A stretch of 64,000 bases of DNA from Ascidia mentula (Eukaryota > Chordata > Ascidiacea > Phlebobranchia > Ascidiidae), in the NCBI GenBank assembly GCA_947561715.1, contig OX387200.1:19842501-19906500 (forward strand). The letters run 5' to 3'. This document shows positions 55,201-64,000 of this stretch, one piece after another. The notes below the pieces were generated by a model that was not told where the DNA came from, did no database searches, and saw only the letters and a program-made list of their open reading frames with translations. Both the position numbers and the translations under genes were made by a program. Numbering within the stretch: the first letter of the stretch is position 1; each line of letters opens with the position of its first letter.

Positions 55201-58200
55201 CCGACAATATCCTTGTCACGCATAAATTTCCGTTGCGAGCTCGGCAACGCGATTACAGAGTAAATTGCCGCGCGTGGAACAAACTACTTTCAGAGCAAAA
55301 TTGTAACGATTGCTTTGAACGGTTTTACTGAAACAGACTTTGTCCTCAACCGGTATCACTTATCGTACACATTATTGAATGCAGTTTTTAACCCTTGGAG
55401 TGTCTGGTCGTCATGCGACCAAACGTGTGGACCGGGAATGCAGAGCAGAACACGTACATGTACTATCGGAACCCTGTGTGAAGGAGATTACTCGGGAATG
55501 CAAAGCTGCAATGTCAGAGCCTGTCCATGTAAGAGGAAGTGGCATAATGTGTTGTTTTATCGTGTATTCCTGCCCATTCCATTCTCCATACAGTCTATAA
55601 CACGTTTGCCATAATAGCCCAACAACTTTTGACAACGAGGGATTGCTTTTTCGTTCATAATACGTCATTGTCAATAAAACGAGTTGTTTATATTGAATAA
55701 AAAAATAATGTTAATTTAAATTACAGCGCCCCTTGAAGTAAGTTTATTAAGGATTTCGCCGATCTCAGTAAAACCCCGAGGAAAATAATTGAAATAACAC
55801 CCAATCGTTGAATATATTGCCTGAAGAGGAAGAAGTTGTGATTTTCTGAGTGTTTCTCATGCGGATCGTTTGTTTGCAGTTTGGCTTAACTGGGGGAATT
55901 GGAGTCCTTGTAATGAGGCGTGTGGTGGGGGGACAACAACCAGATCGCGGACCTGCCAGAATGCTCCGGGTTGCGTTGGTATGAGTACGGAGACGTTGGA
56001 CTGCAATACAGAGACGTGTCCTTGTGAGTATACCATGGAAATCTTTGGGCTAAAATAAGGGTGATTTTCTTCGAAAAACTAAAAATTTAAATGCACCGAT
56101 ACGTCAATACCCAATTGACTATTCTGCCTGTGTATCATGCTCAGTTTGGCAACCTTGGGGACAGTGGGGTGATTGCTCCACAACATGTGGCGATGGAACT
56201 CAGACGAGAACCAGAACTTGTGGACAAGGACCATGCAGTGGAGATGCCCAAGAAACGCAATCCTGCAATATCAAAAACTGCCCAAGTAAGTTGAGTTTAA
56301 CAATTGTGTTGCAACTGTTAAACTGTTTGAGTTTCTTACTATTAACAGGATAAGGTGCACTGAACTTGCAGCCAAGGCATGGTGTGCTTGTACACCTGAC
56401 CATACCTTGATCCAGCTTGGCTGCGATGTCAGTGAGCGTAATAGTCGAAGTATATTTCTTGAGATCGTTTATGATGTAATAAAGTCACTTTTTGGTCTTT
56501 ATGACATATTTGGATGACCAGTTTGCCCAAAACCGTTTGGTGACCATCTAATGTCAAACAAGCTTGCACTACCATAAAAGGACTCTCTTTCATAATATCT
56601 TGAGAAGTTTAACTATCGAACAAGCTATCGTATTTTTGTCGTGACGAGGAAAGCTTAAAATTACTTGGTGCCTTCTGTGTAATTGCGTGCCCGTAGGCGT
56701 GTCTGCATGAGTAAAAAAATCTGCGAAGCGTTCAAGGAGGTCGTGATGGTACAAACTGTGCCGCCCTCAGGGAAAGTGACTACAGTATCCTTGGAATGAC
56801 GTTGGTGATGCATCTGTTTCTGTAAAATAACATACAGGTTTCTTATTTCTGTTTCGAATTGCCGAAGATCACAAATGCTTTGTCTGTCACGTCGAGGGAA
56901 AATTTACGCTAGAAAATGGAAATGAGTTGATCTTTTTTTGATTTTTCATATAGTAAGACAGCTTGAGTCATTCATAATAACTTATATCCTGTAGTAATCC
57001 AACTGACGCGAACTTATCGAAGCGTTAAAACACGAGTGCGTGTAAGTTGTTTAAAGTTGCTCCGAAACAAAACAACAGCCTGTACTAAGATGCGTGGAAC
57101 TTGGTCTCAGTTAGTTAAAGTTATCGCTAATTTCGCAGGCTGGACAACTTGGGGCACGTGGGGTAGTTGTGACGTGACATGTGGTGGAGGATCGAGATCG
57201 AGATCAAGAACATGCAACGACGGCCCGTGTCAAGGTTCCAACACTGACACGGAAATTTGCAACAGTAACAACTGTCCGGGTAAGTATTTATAACGCCAAC
57301 AACATTTTATGTTTACGAGGTTTATGCTCCAATGATTTTATTATAGACCCAGTCTTTAACCAACCCCTATGAAGGAGTAAAAGCTTCTCAGATTAACTGA
57401 ACTAAAAATAATTGCAAATAGAATCATTACGGCAACAAGGCCCAACCCTATGTCCACAGCAAATAATCATTTACGACTTTGACATTTACAACACGGTTAA
57501 AACTATTAGATTTGCAAAGAGTTGGTACAACTTAAAATTTTTATAATCTTACATTTGCTTTATCGCAGTTTGGTCAGACTGGAGTCAATGGGTAACCTGT
57601 ACAGCATCTTGTGGTGGTGGAACTAGTTCCAGAACACGAACTTGCGTAAATGGGCCGGGATGTGATGGCTCCGCTTCAGATCAGAGAACTTGCGGTACAA
57701 ATGTGTGCCCATGGAGTCAGTGGAGCTCTTGTGACCAAACATGTGGAGAAGGTTCGAGGATGAGAACCAGAACCTGTAACTTGGGTCCATGTGCTCAACT
57801 TTCCAACACCCAAACATCGTCGTGCAATACTCAAACCTGTCCATGTAAGTATTAAAAAACGCAAAAGTTTGGCCCAAGGTAATGCTGACATTTTTTGCAC
57901 TGTTGGTTGCATTATTACACAAAATCTTCAAACAAAACTTCTCAAAAAGTTATGCGCTAATTAATTGGGACTATTGTAAACACCCAAATTTCAACAAAGG
58001 TTTTCATGACTTGTTACAATTTAAGTTTTACCAGAGTTTATAGAGAGTTTATTATTTTACCGCAAAAAAAATTTTACTGTAACTAAAGAAGTCTCTTTAG
58101 CGTGTTACACACTGTTAACGTAAGTAACATAATCGAGGCGTCACGAACATTCCGATTCAATCGAATGCCTTGGTGCAATTATTCGGATTTGAATTGTAAT

Positions 58201-61200
58201 GATTTTGTTTTGCAAATAACCTGGCAATGGGCGACTGACTTGATAACCCAATTGTTTTTTTGTGTTTACTGTTCATGTGCTTGGCAAAAATGATTTAATT
58301 TGATCAATAGAACTAATTAAACCATATAGCTTTACGTTGGATAACGCTATTTCGGAGCATGACATGAGAAAAGGCGATAAATTCGGCTCAAGACATGTTC
58401 ACACTTAATGCAAGGATTTGTTTATACAGGAAATTCAGCCATTGCGTCAATGTTTTAATCGTTGTTCAAACAATTAAAAACAGTAATATTTCGACAAATG
58501 TAATACCCACCATCACAAACCATCTGGTTCTACATGTGGCTTTTTGTAGCGTGGTCCTCTTGGGGTACTTGGTTAACATGCTCAGCAACATGCGGGGGAG
58601 GAAGGCGATCCAGAACAAGAACTTGCCAGAACGGACTGAATTGTGCTGGTTCCGCTTCGCATGAAGAGGATTGCAACACGCAAACTTGTCCGTGTGAGTG
58701 TACAGCTAAACGGCCACTGATAATTCTTCATTATACAGAAACTGGGCTTGATGGTAGTTCTGTGAAAATTTTCCGCCTACTTCAGATTGATGAGGGACGA
58801 ATAAAAAATTTACTTTCGCGACCCGAATGGTTATCACGTATTTCTCCTCATTAATTTTAATTTGCCCTAATGTCATGATCTCATTCAACCTAACCAGGCT
58901 TTCGTTATTTAGCTTGGACGCCATGGGCTACTTGGAGCAGTTGTGATAAATCATGCGGAACCGGATCACAGACCAGAACAAGAACCTGCAACAACGGTCC
59001 GTGTGACGGTTCCGGCACTGGCACAAAGCAATGCAATACACAACCGTGTCCGGGTAAGTCTAGGGTTACAGTTGGTTGGATGAAACTACGGTATTTTCTA
59101 TTCAACATAAACCCCATCAGAAAAACCTCGTTTATTCCAAAATACTTACACGACATACTGTTACGACAAGTCCGTAAACATTCCAATCTATTTATATAAT
59201 CACAAAGCTACCTACAGAAGCGCACACTCTGTGGACGTTAACTGAAAAGTACCACAAAATGAAAATATCCGCCTGGCTCGTTTAGCTATAGTCCAGAGCT
59301 ACACTATATTATCGAAAACTGAATTTCTCACTAGCATAAAATGTTTCGCTATTAAGTATGACATCAGCAACATAGAAAGTTGTTGGATATGCGAAATAAT
59401 TTATTAGGAAAACTTAACCATCAACCTTAAAAAACAGAAAAGGGGTGGTTTAGGTTTCCTAAACTAAAACCATTTCAGTGCAAAAATAATTTTGTAGCAT
59501 GGACTGAATGGGGACCTTGGGGAAGCTGCGATAAAACTTGTGGGGACGGAGAAAGAACACGAAGCAGAACTTGTTCTAATGGACCATGCGATACAGGATC
59601 CGATACCTTCACCGAATCCTGCAACGAAGGCGCATGCCCGGGTAAACAACAGCTTCTTGTTAAATTTCAAATTTTTGTACCTTAGAATTTTTTTGCAAAA
59701 AATGGGATTTCAAAGTTTGTTGCAATCAAAAAAAAATCAAAACAAAACCACGCTTTAAGTTTTGTTTGTATTCGAATCTTCTGTTTTTATTCAAGCAAAC
59801 TGGAGCAACTGGGGTCAGTGGGGATCTTGCGATGTAACGTGTGGACGAGGGGGGCAAACCAGGACGAGACAATGTGTTGGATCTGGAACTTGTGAAGGAG
59901 ATTCAAGTGAAATAAAAACATGTCTCCACGCATCTGTTTGCCCGTAAGTTTGCTCTTGCACTCCTAATCTAGTGTATCCTGATAATTAAAGATACTTGTA
60001 TATATGTAGGTACACATTGCATATATATTAATTAGGGTCAAGATAAATGCGCCAAAGCAGTCCAAATGTTTTGTTTTTTAGGTGCGTCTGTTCTGGTCCA
60101 AGCTGTGTAGACACTTACACCTCCTATTGCCCAACCCAGTCTCACTTATGTGGCAACGGCTGGTTTGATCCGTATTGCAAGAAGACGTGCAATGCATGTA
60201 GTTGCAACTGTGGTATGTTGTGCTCTATAATGCCCCATTTTAACCCTGATACGTCCAACTGGAGACATGTTTTAAAAGTTTGGCAAACCTTGTCCTGCTT
60301 ATATGTGAGAATAAAATGTAGGTTTCTTAGTCCGCAACACTATACGAGTTAAACTCCAAGCATTAACAATATCAAACCTCAGAGGCACAATTTGGAAGCT
60401 GTTGCAAGTCAATGAAACGTTTTCTCACTTCAACTTGTCGCTAACTCATTGAAGCTAAAAATTAGAAAGTATTAAGTTTGTCACACGAATGTAGCAGTTT
60501 ATATACGACTAAACCCTAATTGTGGTAAAATACTCGTCTTATTAAAAATTTGGATTATTAAAAATTAGTTTAATTTTAAATGTTTGCCTATGTATTAATA
60601 ATTGTTTAGGCACATGGTCTGATTGGTTAGCGTGGGGAAATTGCCCAGCAACGTGTGGCGATGGAGTGCAAACCAGAACCAGAACTTGTCCCACAGGTTT
60701 CACTTGCAACGGTGACACAACTCAAACTCAACCCTGTAGTCACCCCAATGCCTGCGTAGGTAGGTTATCACAAATGATTAGGTGGCAAAAATACGTCAAG
60801 GTGTTTGGTTGATAACGTGTGAAGCTCAAATATATACTTGCCTAAAGAGATCTGGTTAAAATACGGCGACAAATCAAACTCCAGAATGTTTATTAATGTT
60901 GACATGATATTAAAATATTGTTACGAGGTATTTCTATCCTCCGTGTTTATGTTTCAGTTCTGTGTTTTTCTAAGTATTGTAAATAACACAATGTTTATGT
61001 ATAAAGCCACATGGTCGTCATGGTCCTCATGGGGTTCGTGTACTGGACCATGTGGGTCCGGATCGCAGAGCAGATCCCGTACCTGTGTGGGAGGATCAGG
61101 TTGTCCAGGATCTGCCACCGAAACTCAGTCATGCGTGGTGACTTGTACAGGTCAGTTATTTGTTCAAGGAATAAATTTCAGAACGTGCCGAAGTGGTTTC

Positions 61201-63722
61201 GTAAAAGATGTTGCGAACAGGAATTAAATTTTTTAAGCCAGAAACATTTTTTTTACAAACAACACAAATACATGGAATTGAATGCCAAATATAACCCTTG
61301 AAAAAAACAAAAACATTTCACAATTTTTTCCGCGAAATCAGTTTGTTTAATGATGAATAAAAGGAAAAAAAAAAATTTTAAAATTGAAACCGTATTTATG
61401 GTGGCATTGGAATTTCTGTTCGTTTGTTCCACAATATTGACATCGGTATATAACTGCCCTCTCACAATACACAAAATTCATCGCAAAAATTATAGTCTAT
61501 GAAGAATCCATTACTTTACGTGTATAAGTTTATACGTTTCGTCCATACCAGGTTGGGGAAACTGGAGCCCGTGTTCACGATCGTGCGGAAATGGAACAAG
61601 AACCAAGCAAGATTGTGCGACCTGCACCAAGTCCTACGAAGATTGTTATGACCAAGATTGCCCTCAACGTAAGCTTGCAAACTTTATGTGATAAACGCAA
61701 CTTTTCGCGCGGCCACTTTCTCTTCAAACAGCTTTTATCAGTCATGGTCATTCATGGTAAATACTTAAGGTTTTTCTTTTGATTGCGTGGTAAAGAGAAT
61801 AGTTCACCTTCCTGCATTTGTCAGTGTTTTTTTTAATATTGGACGCGTTTAATTTTTTGCAAATATCGTCTTTTTGTGAAAGCTCATATGTCATAGACGA
61901 ACGCTTTCCCCTCAAACCCATGAAAGCTATGTCTAAAGATTTGGTTCATCATTCATGGTAGTTACTTAACGGCGCGTTGATCAAATAGGCTAAAAAACCG
62001 CTTGTATTTGGAATTTTGAACAGTTGTTTATTGTATAGCCAGTAACCATTCCTTCCTTTTTTACAGAAACCTGTTCGGGCGGTTTGTTGAAACGTTACTC
62101 GTTCAACAAACACAAGTGTTGTGACCCAAGGGTTACATCGTCTTGCGGGATTGGTACACTAGATGGACGAATCGTCAATGGAAGGCCATCCAAGGCAAAA
62201 CAGTGGCCGTGGATGGTGAGTACGCAACGAATGGACACCACGTCATTCAAACAGACCGAAAATAACAGACAACATTCACTGTTTGATGTGGTGTTGCAAA
62301 GATTTTTTTTGATAGTTTTTATTTTTCATATTTGTACTTTTTTGAGAACTTGTGCCTTATGTAGTAAAGCAAACTTGCATAATATGTGCAGGCGTTCATT
62401 CGCTTCATCAGGTCAGCGCGCAGCAGTTTGTGTGGAGGAATGCTCATATCAACGAGATGGGTCCTCTCGGCAGCACATTGTTTCCAGTAGGACCAAAAGT
62501 TTTTACATATGTTAAATACCATAAAGTTACTTTTTTATAAGTTAAGTGAAAATAGAACTAATCAGAGAAACAAATAGTGCGAACTGGCGTGTTTCGGCTT
62601 TTGAAGTTAATATCATACAATTTAATACCAACGAGATTGGCAGTGAATAAAAAGTCAATATTCATAAACCAGTCTATTTTTCATACAAACTATTTCTCGG
62701 TGTGCCTTCGGATACATCATAAACGCTCCGACAATCATGTTTCCAAACCTCAAAATACGGTTTTAATGCCAGTGATCTACTTTTTATGCAGAGGGGTCAC
62801 GGCTTCGACGATTAACGTCCGCCTTGGAGCCCTGTTGTTCGACGACAACAGCTTACACGTACAAAAGTTTGGCGTGATACGAACTGTTATACACTCGCAG
62901 TACGCTTTTCCAAAATACGACATTGCACTGTTGGAAGTAAGCATTAGTTACGCGATCTGTAGTTACTTGTATTGTTGAGTGGTTTTCAGGTTATGTGAAC
63001 CAAATTTTGTTTCTGGTATAAGCCCATGTTATAGAATATGTTGTTAAATTGTTTAGGCTTAAATTTCTGCGACATGCATTAAATGTAGGACTACTTGTCT
63101 ATTTGTAACGTCATTTATACTCAAGATAACCATTATAAATCTTTCATTATTCTCTTTTCAGCTTAACGGCTACGCTAGCACTGGGGATTATGTGAAACCG
63201 ATATGCCTACCACAGGGTGAAGGGACACCCACAGATAATATGTGTGTTGCAGCAGGCTGGGGACTTTGTAAGTTTGCATAGGTTTTGTAAATATTAATAC
63301 ATGTGTGATTTCATATTACGCTATGACACAAGATTGAAATTTATGAGACTTGCTACTCAAAGCCCGCGTGGGCAAATCGAGGGCATATGTGTAGCCTATA
63401 AAGCTGTTTACACGCAGCCTATAAACCTATGTCTAAGTAGGCGAAATAAATTTATCATTTAAATGTTTGTGCAACAACTTGGGTATTTGCAAGGCTGCTG
63501 TTAATTGCTTATACTTCAAAGTCTCGTTTAACGCATGTTTAGACACAAATATTAACCGTTATGAATCGTTCAGTGGCAGAAGGAGCCAGTGTTCCCTCGC
63601 AACTGCAGGAGGTCGATCTTCGGATTTTGCCATTTGAAGTCTGCCAACGTGCTTACGGTTCGGCCGAGCAGGCAATCCATGTTTGTGCCGGAAAAGTGGC
63701 AGGGGGCGTTGACACTTGCAAC
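49203..63722 (+). CDS. Gene E: large secreted TSP1/ShKT protein with S1 protease domain (3' end outside window)
   Basis: Thirty exons seen: 49203-49275, 49466-49585, 50581-50736, 51027-51173, 51327-51473, 52014-52157, 52401-52544, 52760-52889, 52949-53094, 54134-54283, 54511-54648, 55044-55187, 55385-55528, 55880-56023, 56145-56285, 57139-57279, 57569-57844, 58550-58693, 58913-59053, 59498-59641, 59796-59943, 60082-60212, 60610-60759, 61007-61150, 61552-61668, 62067-62215, 62392-62486, 62792-62936, 63162-63267, 63574-63722; 4,248 nt in frame (1,416 aa so far). Order: signal peptide ([20 protein letters not shown]), ShKT, about six TSP1, ShKT, 13 TSP1, ShKT, two TSP1, half-TSP1, linker ([12 protein letters not shown]), S1 domain. 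Activation site GR|IVNG; LSAAHC and KYDIAL present; D189 present (VDTCN). The serine exon is beyond 64000. Likely a multidomain extracellular or mucus-type protease; binding partners unknown. Confidence 0.88.
49630..50131. mobile_element. 502-bp non-autonomous hAT-like MITE in gene E intron 2
   Basis: The ends CATAGGCGTCGAT (49630) and ATCGACGCCTATG (ending 50131) are a 13-bp perfect inverted repeat. CATGTATA is duplicated exactly outside both ends (49622-49629 and 50132-50139), an 8-bp target-site duplication typical of hAT elements. Near the left end is a palindrome, GGGGGTGACATGTCACCCC. No transposase is encoded, and its termini differ from those of the complete hAT at 11526. Confidence 0.85.
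53195..53405. mobile_element. Foldback-family copy in gene E intron
   Basis: Shares GACCGAAAGGTACCACAAAG, CCTTACAGGTCGAAACAGTG and the end TCTGCAGCTCTCA with the element at 5943-6200, but the left arm is missing. It lies between the second ShKT exon and the next TSP1 exon of gene E, in a 1-kb intron with no other recognisable content. Confidence 0.55.
56286..57138 (+). other. Long gene E intron with a small hairpin repeat
   Basis: An 853-nt intron. Near 56365-56440 GCAGCCAAGG and CCAGCTTGGCTGC form an imperfect inverted repeat, similar to words near 15810 in gene A. Otherwise I see no coding or RNA feature. Confidence 0.45.
57569..57844 (+). other. Exon of gene E encoding two TSP1 repeats
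   Basis: 276 nt, phase 1-1, 92 codons: [18 protein letters not shown] to GTNVCP, then directly [14 protein letters not shown] to SCNTQTCP. All other full TSP1 repeats in the window have their own exon of 138-156 nt. The join CP-W leaves no linker, consistent with exact loss of one intron. Confidence 0.88.
59796..61150 (+). other. Gene E block homologous to gene A exons 2-5
   Basis: Exons 59796-59943, 60082-60212, 60610-60759 and 61007-61150 match gene A exons 15998-16145, 16300-16433, 16942-17088 and 17338-17481 in order, phase and most bases. Stretches of intron (for example TCAATGAAACGTTTTCTCAC) are also shared. One codon was gained or lost in two of the four exons. Confidence 0.85.
61552..63722 (+). 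other. Gene E protease module (final exon outside the window)
   Basis: Half-TSP1 61552-61668, linker 62067-62215, S1 exons 62392-62486, 62792-62936, 63162-63267 and 63574-63722. Same intron positions and phases as genes A-C, but the most diverged sequence of the set and the only one with the canonical-like IVNG N-terminus. From 63723 to 64000 only intron is seen. Confidence 0.82.
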
Positions 63723-64000
63723 GTAGGTTCTTAATGTAATAAACTAAGTATATAATTTATATTTCGGGTCATTATACGACTCGTAGCCTATATAGGCCTA
63801 AATGCAACAAGAAAAAATTTCCGAATGCTCACCATTGGTACATTCGTTATTGTTGTTACTGATTTACGTCACGTACATTCAACCCAGGTTATGCCCTTGA
63901 TGCGCAATCGCGACAAATTTTTTATTTGGTCGTAACGTTTAAGTGCCAGACATGTCAATTAACCGCCAGATCATCTAAATGTATCTATCCTTAGATACCG

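Overview
The window is eukaryotic. It is AT-rich, its genes are split by many short introns with GT-AG borders and spliceosomal phases, and its proteins are of metazoan type. A ninein homologue beside large secreted TSP1/ShKT/trypsin-like proteins, together with short introns and small DNA transposons, suggests a marine invertebrate deuterostome, most likely an ascidian such as Ciona. The species is inference; the gene structures below were read directly.

Region 1 (1-14580). A possible terminal exon of an unidentified plus-strand gene lies at 247-372. A complete minus-strand ninein/ninein-like gene (centrosomal microtubule anchoring) has coding exons from 11400 down to 558, predicted at 1,244 residues. 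Its non-coding first exon is split by a 2,980-bp hAT DNA transposon (11526-14505) with an intact transposase ORF, short terminal inverted repeats and a perfect 8-bp target-site duplication. Ninein introns hold a TA-flanked MITE, a foldback element and a hAT-like fragment.

Region 2 (14581-46760). A plus-strand cluster of secreted serine-protease genes. Gene A (15520-19856, 542 aa) and gene B (20680-26145, 572 aa) each have a signal peptide, TSP1 and ShKT exons, a half-TSP1, a Cys-rich linker and a trypsin-like S1 domain. Gene C starts as a near-copy of gene B (6.29-kb tandem duplication). Without a new signal-peptide exon or an obvious poly(A) site, it continues through 14 more TSP1 exons, several in 321- and 351-bp tandem arrays, and three more protease modules to 46701. 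Every exon is phase-compatible; joined, they give 2,287 codons with four S1 domains. Two keep a full catalytic triad (modules 2 and 3). Module 1 has lost the serine, and module 4 has lost the histidine and aspartate.

Region 3 (46761-64000). About 2.4 kb of intergenic DNA with a SINE copy, then gene E (49203 to beyond the right edge). It has a signal peptide, 3 ShKT domains, about 21 TSP1 repeats, the same half-TSP1 and linker, and an S1 domain whose last exon lies outside the window. Its 3' half matches gene A exon for exon, so it may resemble the progenitor of the cluster.

How they fit: almost all extracellular exons are symmetrical phase 1-1, so exons, modules and whole genes could be duplicated without breaking the frame. 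Duplication is visible at four nested scales (exon, exon array, protease module, gene). The genes upstream of B and C also carry copies of the ninein 5' end in the opposite orientation, without the hAT element. These give both an empty-site control for the insertion and a possible captured promoter.
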